From positions 186,001-250,000 of the forward strand of contig NZ_PHSN01000005.1 of assembly GCF_002871005.1 (NCBI RefSeq): a DNA stretch of 64,000 nt, in the 5' to 3' direction. Position 1 is the stretch's first letter. Every line of letters begins with the position of its first letter. This document shows, piece after piece, positions 8,990 to 17,933 of the stretch. The DNA comes from Acidimangrovimonas sediminis. GTDB lineage: Bacteria > Pseudomonadota > Alphaproteobacteria > Rhodobacterales > Rhodobacteraceae. Under the pieces are notes generated by a model. The model was not told where the DNA came from, searched no databases, and saw only the letters and a list, made by a program, of their open reading frames with translations. The translations under genes and the position numbers were made by a program.

Positions 8990-9999
8990 CCTTACCAGAT
9001 GTGTTGAAAAATGCTTCTGGTCGCCGCAGAACGGCCAATCCTTCCTTTGCAGGCTTGCGTGGCTTAAACTCGGAGTGGGGGGTGTCAGGTGACGCCAATC
9101 TCGCAAGAATCTGCGACAGTGGCTAACCTCAGGCTTCCGCAACCGCCTATGAAAGTGACGAGTATGAAAGTCCAGGTTCTTGGGTTGGCGATGATGATCC
9201 TGCTGCAAGGCATCGCTTCATCATGGGCCAGCCCTGCGGTCACCGACCAACTGTCCCCAGCAAAGACCGCCCCGGTCGCGCGCGATTCCTGCTGGACATT
9301 CGCTGAAACGAAGCAGTTCATCCATGCCAACATGGTCATGAAGCTCGAACGCACCGCTGTTCGGCTGCGCATTCCTCTGGTCGACATTGTGAACCCGTGG
9401 GACCGGCGCAACGGGGACTTCCAGGCCCTGTATTTCGAGATGGAATACGGTAGCTTCCGCCCCCTCACCGCGCCGGAAACTGCCGGCAAAGACACCATTG
9501 CCTTTCTCATCCACGACACGATTCCGCTGGAACAAACAGCGCAGGTCTTCCTTGAGGTGATGATGCGCCAGTCGTCGTTGCCGTTGTCCAGATACCCGAC
9601 GCGTCTTGCCCAATTCGGCCTTACAGAGGTTGTCGCCGATCAAACCAAAGGGCTGAAGTGGGACCTCTTTCTGCAAAGGTCCGATGAGGGAACACTGGAG
9701 ACATATGTCGGATGCAGTCGTCCCGATCCGCTCTGGGGACCATTCCCGCGGTGCCAGCAGTATTTCCGCGCGGCGGGGCTTGATGTCGAAGTTGGCTACG
9801 CGCGGGAGCATCTGGCCCAGTGGCGCGAGATGAAGGCCGCAGTGAGCCAGTTTCTGGCTTGCGCGAAATCCGGGGATCAAAGCGGGGAATGAGAAAGGCT
9901 CTGCCACCTCGCCGATGACGGGACAGCGCAGACCTGGGGAAAATCAAAACGAAAGCGCGCCGCCTCAGCGACGCGCAATCTGCAACACATCTGGTAAGG
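8990..9999. mobile_element. Transposase-less element with 17-bp terminal inverted repeats
   Basis: Bases 8990-9006 (CCTTACCAGATGTGTTG) are exactly repeated in inverted orientation at 9983-9999. A 17-bp direct repeat, AGGAGCAGGGGGCCGGG, lies at 8967-8983 and 9997-10013. It abuts the right end and sits six bases (CAAGCC) outside the left end. The 1010-bp interior has visibly lower GC than its flanks and one gene for a secreted protein. No transposase frame is present. This fits a cargo-bearing, non-autonomous insertion (mobile insertion cassette type) into the olsB-uup gap. The imperfect fit of the left direct repeat leaves the exact left boundary uncertain. Confidence 0.65.
9149..9892 (+). CDS. 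Secreted protein carried by the inverted-repeat element
   Basis: The protein has about 247 residues from the ATG at 9149; GTG at 9089 and ATG at 9164 are other in-frame starts, and none has a clear ribosome site. MKVQVLGLAMMILLQGIASSWA is a Sec signal peptide. The mature part contains four cysteines, DSCWTFAETKQFIHANMV and a VGCSRPDPLWGPFPRC segment, suggesting periplasmic disulfides. I recognise no domain. Its base composition is lower in GC than its neighbours, and it is the only gene between the inverted repeats, which suggests recent transfer. Confidence 0.7.
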   Translation: MKVTSMKVQVLGLAMMILLQGIASSWASPAVTDQLSPAKTAPVARDSCWTFAETKQFIHANMVMKLERTAVRLRIPLVDIVNPWDRRNGDFQALYFEMEYGSFRPLTAPETAGKDTIAFLIHDTIPLEQTAQVFLEVMMRQSSLPLSRYPTRLAQFGLTEVVADQTKGLKWDLFLQRSDEGTLETYVGCSRPDPLWGPFPRCQQYFRAAGLDVEVGYAREHLAQWREMKAAVSQFLACAKSGDQSGE

Positions 10000-10085
10000 A
10001 GCAGGGGGCCGGGGAGGCGGTTATATTTCGTGGCGGATGCGGCCGGGGCGTTGACGGCGGCGGGGCGCGCGGTTAGCTCGCCCTC

Positions 10086-11963
10086 ATGGCACGCGCACCT
10101 CTTCTTCAGCTCTCCTCGATCCAGCTCACCTTCGGCGGGGATCCGGTCTTCGATGGCATCGACCTTACGGTCCAGGCGGGCGACCGGCTGGCGCTGGTCG
10201 GGCGCAACGGTTCGGGCAAGTCGACCTTGATGAAGCTGATGGCCGGGCTGGTCGAGCCCGACGCAGGGGCGCGTGTCGTGCCCGCCGGCGTCTCGGTCGG
10301 CTACATGGAGCAAGATCCGGACCTCTCGGCCTTCGCGACGCTCGGCGATTATGCCACCCATGGGCTGGCCCCGGGGGAAGAGTACCGGGTCGCGATGGCG
10401 GCCGAGGGGTTGAAGTTCGACCCGGCCACCCCTGTCGAGGCGGCGAGCGGCGGGGAGCGGCGGCGCGCGGCGCTGGCGCGGCTGATGGCCGAGGCGCCGG
10501 AGCTCATGCTGCTGGACGAGCCGACCAACCATCTCGACATCGAGGCGATCGACTGGCTGGAGGAGCAACTGCGCGAGACCCGGGCGGCCTTCGTGCTGAT
10601 CAGCCACGACCGCGCCTTCCTGCGCAATCTCACCCGCTCGACGCTCTGGCTTGACCGGGGCGGTCTGAGGCGGCGCGAGTTGGGGTTCGAAGGGTTCGAG
10701 GAGTGGCGCGACAAGGTCTGGGACGAGGAGGATCAGGCGCGCCACAAGCTTGACCGCAAGATCAAGGCCGAGGCCCGCTGGGCGGTGGAGGGCATCTCGG
10801 CCCGGCGCAAGCGCAACCAGGGCCGGGTGCGGGCGCTGGCGGCGCTGCGCGAGGAGCGGGCGGGCCAGATCCGGCGCCAGGGTGCTGCCGCGATGGCGCT
10901 GGAGGAGGGGCCGAAGTCGGGCAAGCTGGTGGTCGAGGCGGTGGATATCACCAAGGCCTTCGGTGCACGTGTGATCCTTCGCCCGTTCTCGCTCAAGGTG
11001 CAGCGCGGCGACCGGGTGGCCTTTGTCGGTCCGAACGGCGCCGGCAAGACCACGCTTCTGAAGATGCTGACTGGCGAGATGGCGCCCGACAGCGGGACGA
11101 TCCGGCTGGGCACCAACCTGGAGATGGCGGTGTTCGACCAGACAAGGGCGCAGCTGGATCCCGACGCCAGTCTCTGGGACAACCTGACCGGCGATCCGAC
11201 GATGCGGGTTTCCGGGCGGTCGGACCAGGTCATGGTGCGTGGCCAGCCGCGGCACGTCGTGGGTTACCTCAAGGATTTCCTCTTCGATGAGGCGCAGGCG
11301 CGGGCGCCGGTGCGGTCGCTTTCGGGCGGCGAGAAGGCGCGGCTTCTGCTGGCGCGACTGATGGCGCGGGAATCGAACCTGCTGGTGCTCGACGAACCGA
11401 CGAACGATCTGGATGTCGAGACGCTGGATCTCTTGCAGGACCTGCTGGGGGATTACGACGGTACCGTGCTGCTGGTCAGCCACGACCGGGATTTCATCGA
11501 CCGGGTGGCCAGCCTGACCATCGCGATGGAGGGGGACGGCCGCGCCACCGCCTATGCCGGCGGCTGGAGCGATTACCGTGCCCAGCGGGCGGGGGGCATG
11601 CAGGAGGCGCCGAATGCGGCACCGGGGCCGGGGACGAAGGCTGACGCCAAGGCCGGGGCGAAGCCGCGGGCCGGAGACGGGGGCCGGTCGGAGGCGGCGC
11701 AGAAGCCGGCCCCGAAGCCCGCCACGAAGGCGCCCGGCGGTCTCAGCTTCACCGAGAAGCACCGGCTGGAGGCGCTTCCCGGCGTGATCGAGCGGCTCGA
11801 GGCCGAAATCGCCAAGCTCGGGGAGTTGCTGGCCGATCCCGAGCTTTTCACCCGGGAGCCGGTGAAGTTCAGGAAGGCCACCGAGATGCTGACCGAGCGT
11901 CAGACGACGTTGGCGGCGGCCGAGGAGGAATGGATGACGCTGGAGGAGAAGGCCTCGGGCTGA
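10086..11963 (+). CDS. uup: ABC-F family ATPase, Uup type
   Basis: The 625-residue protein has two ABC ATPase domains and no membrane segments. Domain 1 has Walker A GRNGSGKST (about residue 40), signature SGGERRRAALARLM and Walker B LMLLDEPTNHLD. Domain 2 has GPNGAGKTT (about residue 320), SLSGGEKARLLLARLM and LLVLDEPTNDLD. An Ala/Lys/Pro-rich linker leads to a C-terminal coiled coil (about residues 555-625), the Uup hallmark that binds DNA or ribosomes. ABC-F proteins act on the ribosome rather than in transport. It starts 87 bp after the inserted element. Confidence 0.92.
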   Translation: MARAPLLQLSSIQLTFGGDPVFDGIDLTVQAGDRLALVGRNGSGKSTLMKLMAGLVEPDAGARVVPAGVSVGYMEQDPDLSAFATLGDYATHGLAPGEEYRVAMAAEGLKFDPATPVEAASGGERRRAALARLMAEAPELMLLDEPTNHLDIEAIDWLEEQLRETRAAFVLISHDRAFLRNLTRSTLWLDRGGLRRRELGFEGFEEWRDKVWDEEDQARHKLDRKIKAEARWAVEGISARRKRNQGRVRALAALREERAGQIRRQGAAAMALEEGPKSGKLVVEAVDITKAFGARVILRPFSLKVQRGDRVAFVGPNGAGKTTLLKMLTGEMAPDSGTIRLGTNLEMAVFDQTRAQLDPDASLWDNLTGDPTMRVSGRSDQVMVRGQPRHVVGYLKDFLFDEAQARAPVRSLSGGEKARLLLARLMARESNLLVLDEPTNDLDVETLDLLQDLLGDYDGTVLLVSHDRDFIDRVASLTIAMEGDGRATAYAGGWSDYRAQRAGGMQEAPNAAPGPGTKADAKAGAKPRAGDGGRSEAAQKPAPKPATKAPGGLSFTEKHRLEALPGVIERLEAEIAKLGELLADPELFTREPVKFRKATEMLTERQTTLAAAEEEWMTLEEKASG

Positions 11964-11999
11964 GGCCCTTTCTCCGCCGGCGCGTTGGGAGGAGGCGCC

Positions 12000-13085
12000 A
12001 TGGGCGGACCGCTGACGGGGATCCGGATCGTCGAGATCGCGGGGCTGGGGCCGACGCCCTTCGCCGCGATGACGCTGGCCGACATGGGGGCCGAGGTGAT
12101 CCGCATCGCGCGGCCTGGGGCGCGGCACCTGCTGGGGCTGGACTATGACATCCTGAACCGGGGCAGGGGTTTCGTGACGCTCGACCTCAAGTCCGACCCG
12201 GGCAGGGCGGCCGCGCGGCGGTTGATCGCCGGGGCCGATGGCCTGATCGAGGGGATGCGGCCGGGGGTGATGGAGCGGCTCGGCCTCGGCCCGGACGATT
12301 TTCCCGACACCCCGCGGCTCGTCTATGGCCGGATGACCGGCTGGGGGCAGGCGGGGCCGCTGGCCTCCTCTGCCGGGCACGACATAAATTACATCGCCCT
12401 GACCGGCGCGCTGCACGCGATCGGCGGGGCCGAGGGGCCGGTGCCGCCCCTGAACCTGCTGGGCGATTTCGGCGGCGGGGGGATGTACCTGGCCTTCGGC
12501 ATGGTGTGCGCGCTGTTGGAAGCGGCGCGGTCGGGTCGGGGGCAGGTGGTGGATGCGGCGATCACCGACGGCACGGCGCATCTGATGGCGATGATCGGCT
12601 CGATGGCGGCGGCCGGGCAGTGGCAGGACCGGCGCGCGGCCAATCTGCTGGACGGGGCCGCGCCCTATTACACCACCTATCGCTGTGCTTGTGGCGGCTT
12701 TGTCGCCGTGGGGGCGCTTGAGCCGCAGTTCTATGCCGAGCTGCTGCGGCTGACCGGGCTGGAGGACACGGAGCTGCCGGACCGCGCCGATCGCGGCAAC
12801 TGGCCCGCGCTGCACGCCCTCTTTGCCGAGGTCTTCGCGACCCGGCCCCGTGACGACTGGGCGGCGGAGATGGAGGGAACGGACGCCTGTGTCGCCCCCG
12901 TCCTGACCCTCGCCGAGGCTCCCTCACACCCCCACAATCTGGCCCGTAGCACCCATGCCGAAATTGACGGGATCGTGCAGCCGATGCCCGCCCCGCGTCT
13001 CTCGCGCACACCGGGAGAGGTCGCGGCGGCGTCGCAGGCGGAACCGCTGGACCTTGAGGACTTGCTGGGCCGCTGGGGCGCGTGA
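12000..13085 (+). CDS. CaiB/BaiF family protein, alpha-methylacyl-CoA racemase-like
   Basis: The 361-residue protein follows the class III CoA-transferase fold. The pattern [17 protein letters not shown] gives the catalytic histidine, [15 protein letters not shown] the aspartate and [12 protein letters not shown] the glutamate, the trio used by alpha-methylacyl-CoA racemase. Racemase activity on 2-methylacyl-CoA thioesters is therefore more likely than formyl-CoA transfer. The ATG at 12000 has a GGGAGGAGG site 5 bases upstream. It follows uup by 36 bp and could be co-transcribed. Confidence 0.85.
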   Translation: MGGPLTGIRIVEIAGLGPTPFAAMTLADMGAEVIRIARPGARHLLGLDYDILNRGRGFVTLDLKSDPGRAAARRLIAGADGLIEGMRPGVMERLGLGPDDFPDTPRLVYGRMTGWGQAGPLASSAGHDINYIALTGALHAIGGAEGPVPPLNLLGDFGGGGMYLAFGMVCALLEAARSGRGQVVDAAITDGTAHLMAMIGSMAAAGQWQDRRAANLLDGAAPYYTTYRCACGGFVAVGALEPQFYAELLRLTGLEDTELPDRADRGNWPALHALFAEVFATRPRDDWAAEMEGTDACVAPVLTLAEAPSHPHNLARSTHAEIDGIVQPMPAPRLSRTPGEVAAASQAEPLDLEDLLGRWGA

Positions 13086-13270
13086 ACGACGCGGCGAAGG
13101 CGGCGCCTGACCCGCGTGGGCGCTTCTGCACATGCCTGGTCTGCACTTTATCCTGTCGCGCCCCTCCAGCGCGCCAACGCGCGATGAGCCCGCCATGGGT
13201 CCGCCCGTGGGGCGGCCGGGCGCGGCCTGGGCTGATCGCCGGGGCCAGGCATCATCGTTCGCGAAAGTGC

Positions 13271-14110
<840 letters not shown>

Positions 14111-14322
14111 AGCGCTTCCCGGGACTTCTAGGCAGGACATTGCCTTGCTGTATCGCAGCGACCATAACACGCGGGGAATTTGCCGCAACCCGCCCCATGC
14201 CCTAGTGACATCGCTCCCCCGGGGCGATATAGGGACGCCCGAAGGGGTGCGTGATGCCGATGAACGACGATCCTGACACCGATCTCGCCGCCGGCGATCC
14301 CGTTGACATGGAGGGTAGCAAG

Positions 14323-14745
14323 ATGAAGGCCGAGGCCTTTCTTCCCGAGGATTATCGTCCCGCCGAAGACGAGCCGTTCATGAACGACCGGCAGCTCGAG
14401 TACTTCCGCCGAAAGCTTACCGCGTGGAAGAACGAGATCATCGGCCTCAGCGCCGAAACCATCGAAGGGCTGCAGGACAGCGCCCGCAACGTTCCCGACA
14501 TCGCCGACCGCGCGAGCGAGGAAACCGACCGCGCGCTGGAACTGCGCACCCGCGACCGCCAGCGCAAGCTGGTGTCGAAGATCGACGCGGCACTGCGGCG
14601 GATCGAGAACGGTGAATACGGCTATTGTGAAGTGACCGGCGAGCCGATCAGCCTCAAGCGCCTCGACGCCCGGCCGATCGCCACGATGACTCTTGAGGCG
14701 CAGGAAAAGCATGAGCGCCGTGAGAAGGTGCACCGCGACGACTGA
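14323..14745 (+). CDS. dksA: DksA-type RNA polymerase regulator lacking the zinc cysteines
   Basis: The protein (140 residues from the ATG at 14323) has the DksA coiled coil with the two tip acids in NVPDIADRASEE. The C-terminal domain reads YGYCEVTGEPISLKRLDARP. Only one of the four zinc-finger cysteines is left, so it should fold without zinc, as described for some alphaproteobacterial and Pseudomonas paralogues. DksA binds the RNA polymerase secondary channel and, with ppGpp, controls rRNA and amino-acid promoters. GGAGGG sits 7 bases before 14323; starts at 14254 or 14260 would add about 21-23 residues. Confidence 0.9.
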   Translation: MKAEAFLPEDYRPAEDEPFMNDRQLEYFRRKLTAWKNEIIGLSAETIEGLQDSARNVPDIADRASEETDRALELRTRDRQRKLVSKIDAALRRIENGEYGYCEVTGEPISLKRLDARPIATMTLEAQEKHERREKVHRDD

Positions 14746-14773
14746 ACCGGCGTCCGGTCACTGTGTGAGGAGA

Positions 14774-14807
14774 GGGGGCGGGCCCGGCCGGGTGGCGCCC
14801 CTTTTTT
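14774..14807 (+). terminator. Rho-independent terminator of dksA
   Basis: GGGGCG (14775-14780) pairs with CGCCCC (14796-14801) around an inner palindrome CCCGGCCGGG. A run of six T follows at 14802-14807. It lies 28 bp after the dksA stop. Confidence 0.85.
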
Positions 14808-14933
14808 GTTTCCGCCGGGACCGGGGCGTAGGTTGGGGTGCAGGTTGGGACCGGAGCTCCCGTAGGGTGCGTTCGAACGCCCCCGCCGATGCCTGACAAC
14901 CGGAAGACCGCGTGAAACCTCTCCGGTGTGACC

Positions 14934-14947
14934 TTGATCCGGGTCAA
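14934..14947. promoter_or_regulatory. FNR/DNR-type box upstream of the flavin monooxygenase
   Basis: TTGATCCGGGTCAA fits the TTGAT-N4-(A/G)TCAA dyad bound by FNR-family regulators (FnrL, DNR/NNR) in Rhodobacterales. It lies 88 bp before the monooxygenase start at 15035, a position suited to activation or to repression of an upstream promoter. A 14-bp match could also be chance. Confidence 0.5.
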
Positions 14948-15034
14948 GACCCGGGGCGCGCGGATGTGCGATGGTCTCGCGGCCGGCGGCGCTCCGGCCG
15001 CCGAACGCCGCAAGATCCCTCGAAAGGAGGACCC

Positions 15035-16228
15035 ATGGCTCTCAACGGACGCAAGGTCACCATCGCCGGCGCGGGTGTCGCGGGGCTGTCGGCGGCGATC
15101 GCGCTGGCACGGCGCGGTGCCGAGGTCGAGGTGCTGGAGCAGTCCGACGCGATCCGCGAGGCGGGCGCCGGGCTGCAGATCAGCCCGAACGGCGCCGCGG
15201 TGTTGCGGGCGCTGGGGCTGAAGGAACGGCTGGCGGCGATCGGCGACCGCTCGTCGGGGGTGGTGCTGCGCAACGGCAACGATGGCGATAGGGTGCTGCG
15301 GCTGGATCTGCGCCGTCTTCGCCCCGACCAGCCCTATTACTTCATTCACCGCGCGGACCTGATCGACATGCTGGCCGGCGCCGCGCGGGCGGCGGGCGTG
15401 CATGTGACGCTCGGCGCCCGGATCGCGCAGGTCACGCTGGGCGATCACCTGCCGCGGCTCACGCTGGCCGATGGCCGCGGCATCGAGGCCGGCCTGCTGA
15501 TCGGCGCCGACGGGATTCATTCGCTGGTGCACAGGGCGCTGAACGGCAAGGTGGTGCCGTTCTTCACCCATCAGGTCGCTTGGCGCGCCATCATTCCGGC
15601 GGAACCGCACGCCGAGCCGGTGGCGCAGGTCTTCATGGGGCCGGGGCGGCACCTTGTCAGCTATCCCATGCGCGGCGGCACCCTGCGCAACATCGTGGCG
15701 GTGGAAGAGCGTCACCGCTGGGCCGACGAGGGCTGGTCGCAGACCGACGACCCGATCGCACCGCGTATCGCCTTTCAGGACTTCATCCCCGAGGTGCGCG
15801 GCTGGCTGGACCAGGTCGAGGTGCCGCATCTCTGGGGGCTGTTCCGCCATCCGGTGGCCCTGCGCTGGCATGGCCACGGCGCGGCGATCCTCGGCGATGC
15901 GGCGCACCCGACGCTGCCCTTCCTCGCCCAGGGCGCCAACATGGCGCTGGAGGATGCCTGGGTGCTGGCCGATTGCCTTGACCGCGCGGGGGAGAGTGCG
16001 GTGGGCCTTGAGGCCGGCCTTGCGTCCTACCAGGAGGCCCGCCTCGGCCGCGTGTCCCGCGCGGTGGCCGCGGCGAACGGCAATGCGAAGGCCTATCACC
16101 TGGGTGGGCTGACCCGGGCGGCGGCGCATCTTGGGCTCAAGATCGGTGCCGCGCTTGCGCCCGAGGCACCGCTCAGGCGCTTCGACTGGCTCTACGGACA
16201 TGACGTGAGCGGCGGGGCGACGGCCTGA
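15035..16228 (+). CDS. FAD-dependent monooxygenase, aromatic hydroxylase type
   Basis: The 397-residue protein has the three class A flavoprotein hydroxylase motifs: IAGAGVAGLSAAIALARRGA (FAD Rossmann, residues 9-28), LLIGADGIHSLVHRAL (DG motif) and ILGDAAHPTLPFLAQGANMA (GD motif). Its length and spacing resemble salicylate-1-hydroxylase and 3-hydroxybenzoate-6-hydroxylase; the true substrate cannot be read from sequence. A strong AAGGAGG precedes the ATG at 15035. No ring-cleavage genes lie beside it. The FNR-type box upstream suggests oxygen-linked control. Confidence 0.85.
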   Translation: MALNGRKVTIAGAGVAGLSAAIALARRGAEVEVLEQSDAIREAGAGLQISPNGAAVLRALGLKERLAAIGDRSSGVVLRNGNDGDRVLRLDLRRLRPDQPYYFIHRADLIDMLAGAARAAGVHVTLGARIAQVTLGDHLPRLTLADGRGIEAGLLIGADGIHSLVHRALNGKVVPFFTHQVAWRAIIPAEPHAEPVAQVFMGPGRHLVSYPMRGGTLRNIVAVEERHRWADEGWSQTDDPIAPRIAFQDFIPEVRGWLDQVEVPHLWGLFRHPVALRWHGHGAAILGDAAHPTLPFLAQGANMALEDAWVLADCLDRAGESAVGLEAGLASYQEARLGRVSRAVAAANGNAKAYHLGGLTRAAAHLGLKIGAALAPEAPLRRFDWLYGHDVSGGATA

Positions 16229-16456
16229 CGCCCGTGTGCCGCCGGCGTGGCGGTTGCGGCGCGGCGGGTGGCGGGGATCGGGGCAGGAAAGAGGCCGGGG
16301 CAGGGCGCGGGGGCCAGGGGTGCCCTGTGGCCCCGAGGGAGCAGGCAAGGAAGCAGGCACGGGACGGATCCGCAGTTCCTCTTTCCTTTCGGGCGATCCG
16401 CGCCTATAGCGGACCGCGCGGGACGACCCCGTGGCCACCCTTAGCCCGGACCAGGC

Positions 16457-17614
16457 ATGAAGACGATCACAACCACCGAAGAGCTGGCGCGCTTTTGCGA
16501 TGCCGCCAAGACCGCCCCTTACGTCACGATCGACACCGAGTTCCTGCGCGAACGCAGCTACTGGTCGAAGCTCTGCCTCGTGCAGATGGCGCTCCCAGAA
16601 GCGAAGGGGGGCGAAGCGGTGCTGGTGGATCCGCTGGTCGAGGGCATCTCGATGGAGCCGATCTACGATCTGTTCCGCCACGAGGCCACGGTGAAGGTGT
16701 TCCACGCCGCCCGGCAGGACCTTGAGATCTTCTTCGTCGAGGGCGGTGTCTTTCCGGTGCCGCTGTTCGACACGCAGGTGGCCGCGATGGTCTGCGGCTT
16801 CGGCGAGCAGGTGGGATACGAGACGCTGGTGCGGAAGATTGCGCGCCAGTCGCTCGACAAGACCTCGCGTTTCACCGACTGGTCGCGCCGTCCGCTGACC
16901 GATGCGCAGAAGACCTATGCCATCGCCGACGTGACGCACCTTCGGGTGATCTACGAACACCTCGCGGCGGAAATCGCGAAATCCGGGCGGGACAAGTGGG
17001 TGGCCGAGGAGCTGGGCGTGCTCACCGATCCCGACACCTACATCACCGATCCGGCAGAGGCCTGGAAACGGGTCAAGACGCGTACCCACAGCCCCAAGTT
17101 CCTGGCGCTGGTGAAGGAGCTGGCGCGGTTCCGCGAGGAATACGCCCAGGGCCGCAACGTGCCCCGTTCGCGCGTCTACAAGGACGACGCGCTGCTTGAG
17201 CTGGCCTCGACCAAGCCGCAGTCGATCGAGGATCTGGGCCGTTCGCGCCTGCTGCTGCGCGAGGCCCGCAAGGGCGAGATCGCCGAGGGCATCCTTGCCG
17301 CCGTCGCCGCGGGCCTTGCCATGCCGGCCGACCAGGCGCCGCGGGTCGAGAAGCATGACGTCCAGTTGCAGGTGAACCCGGCGCTGGCCGACCTGCTGCG
17401 GGTGCTTCTGAAGGCCAAGTCGGATTCGGCGGGGGTGGCGGCGAAGCTGATCGCCTCGGCCTCCGACCTGGACCAGATCGCCGCTGGCCAGCGTGACCTG
17501 CCGGCGCTCAGCGGTTGGCGCGCCGAGGTCTTCGGCGACGATGCGCTCCGGCTCTGCCAGGGCGAGATCGCGCTGGGGGCGAAAGGCAACCACGTGCGGG
17601 TGGTGAAGCTCTAG
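16457..17614 (+). CDS. rnd: Ribonuclease D
   Basis: The 385-residue protein is a DEDDy 3'-5' exonuclease: VTIDTEFLRE (Exo I), VFHAARQDLEIF (Exo II) and TYAIADVTHL (Exo III with Tyr and Asp). One HRDC domain follows at about residues 205-290 (FLALVKELARFREEYAQ) and a second, weaker one to the end. RNase D trims the 3' ends of tRNA and other stable RNA precursors. The ATG at 16457 lies 228 bp after the monooxygenase gene; that gap is GC-rich and shows nothing else. Confidence 0.94.
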   Translation: MKTITTTEELARFCDAAKTAPYVTIDTEFLRERSYWSKLCLVQMALPEAKGGEAVLVDPLVEGISMEPIYDLFRHEATVKVFHAARQDLEIFFVEGGVFPVPLFDTQVAAMVCGFGEQVGYETLVRKIARQSLDKTSRFTDWSRRPLTDAQKTYAIADVTHLRVIYEHLAAEIAKSGRDKWVAEELGVLTDPDTYITDPAEAWKRVKTRTHSPKFLALVKELARFREEYAQGRNVPRSRVYKDDALLELASTKPQSIEDLGRSRLLLREARKGEIAEGILAAVAAGLAMPADQAPRVEKHDVQLQVNPALADLLRVLLKAKSDSAGVAAKLIASASDLDQIAAGQRDLPALSGWRAEVFGDDALRLCQGEIALGAKGNHVRVVKL

Positions 17615-17933
17615 CAGCGCCCTGACCCGGCCCGATCATCGACCTTGTGCCCGCCCAGAGGCGGTTCCCGGAGTCGATTCCCTGCGGGCGACTCACCCAT
17701 ACGACGAATCTACCCAGGATATAGCTCCCTGATTGATTGCAATTTGGGGTTGTGATTGCGCACAGCAATTTCCGAATTTGGCCACATTTCAGACCCTCTT
17801 TGCGCACAGAAAAGTCAGAATCTCACTTGTTGAGACGTTTGCTCGATCGTATTTTGGTCGGGTTAGAACACAAAAACTTTTCGGGAAGCGCGTAACGGGG
17901 ATTTATTCCCCGGTTCTTCTAGGGGGATTTATA
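17615..17933. other. AT-richer intergenic region before the secreted repeat protein
   Basis: These 319 bp are clearly lower in GC than the surroundings. TGCGCACAG occurs twice, 49 bp apart (17757 and 17806). No gene or clear terminator for rnd is seen. The promoter of the gene at 17934 should lie here, with AGGGGGATTTATA just before its ATG. Confidence 0.5.

Noticed and set aside
8990-9999. Element as a degenerate IS with a decayed transposase
   Set aside because: The single internal frame has a clean signal peptide and paired cysteines and shows no DDE or other transposase pattern.
9621-12815. Very long minus-strand open frame (about 1060 codons) opposite uup and the CoA transferase
   Set aside because: It is antisense to two genes with complete family motifs, is Arg/Pro/His-rich and crosses the inserted element; it reflects GC-rich codon use on the other strand.
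14654-17593. Long minus-strand open frame opposite the monooxygenase and rnd
   Set aside because: Antisense shadow of two well-recognised genes; product is low-complexity and runs into the dksA terminator region.
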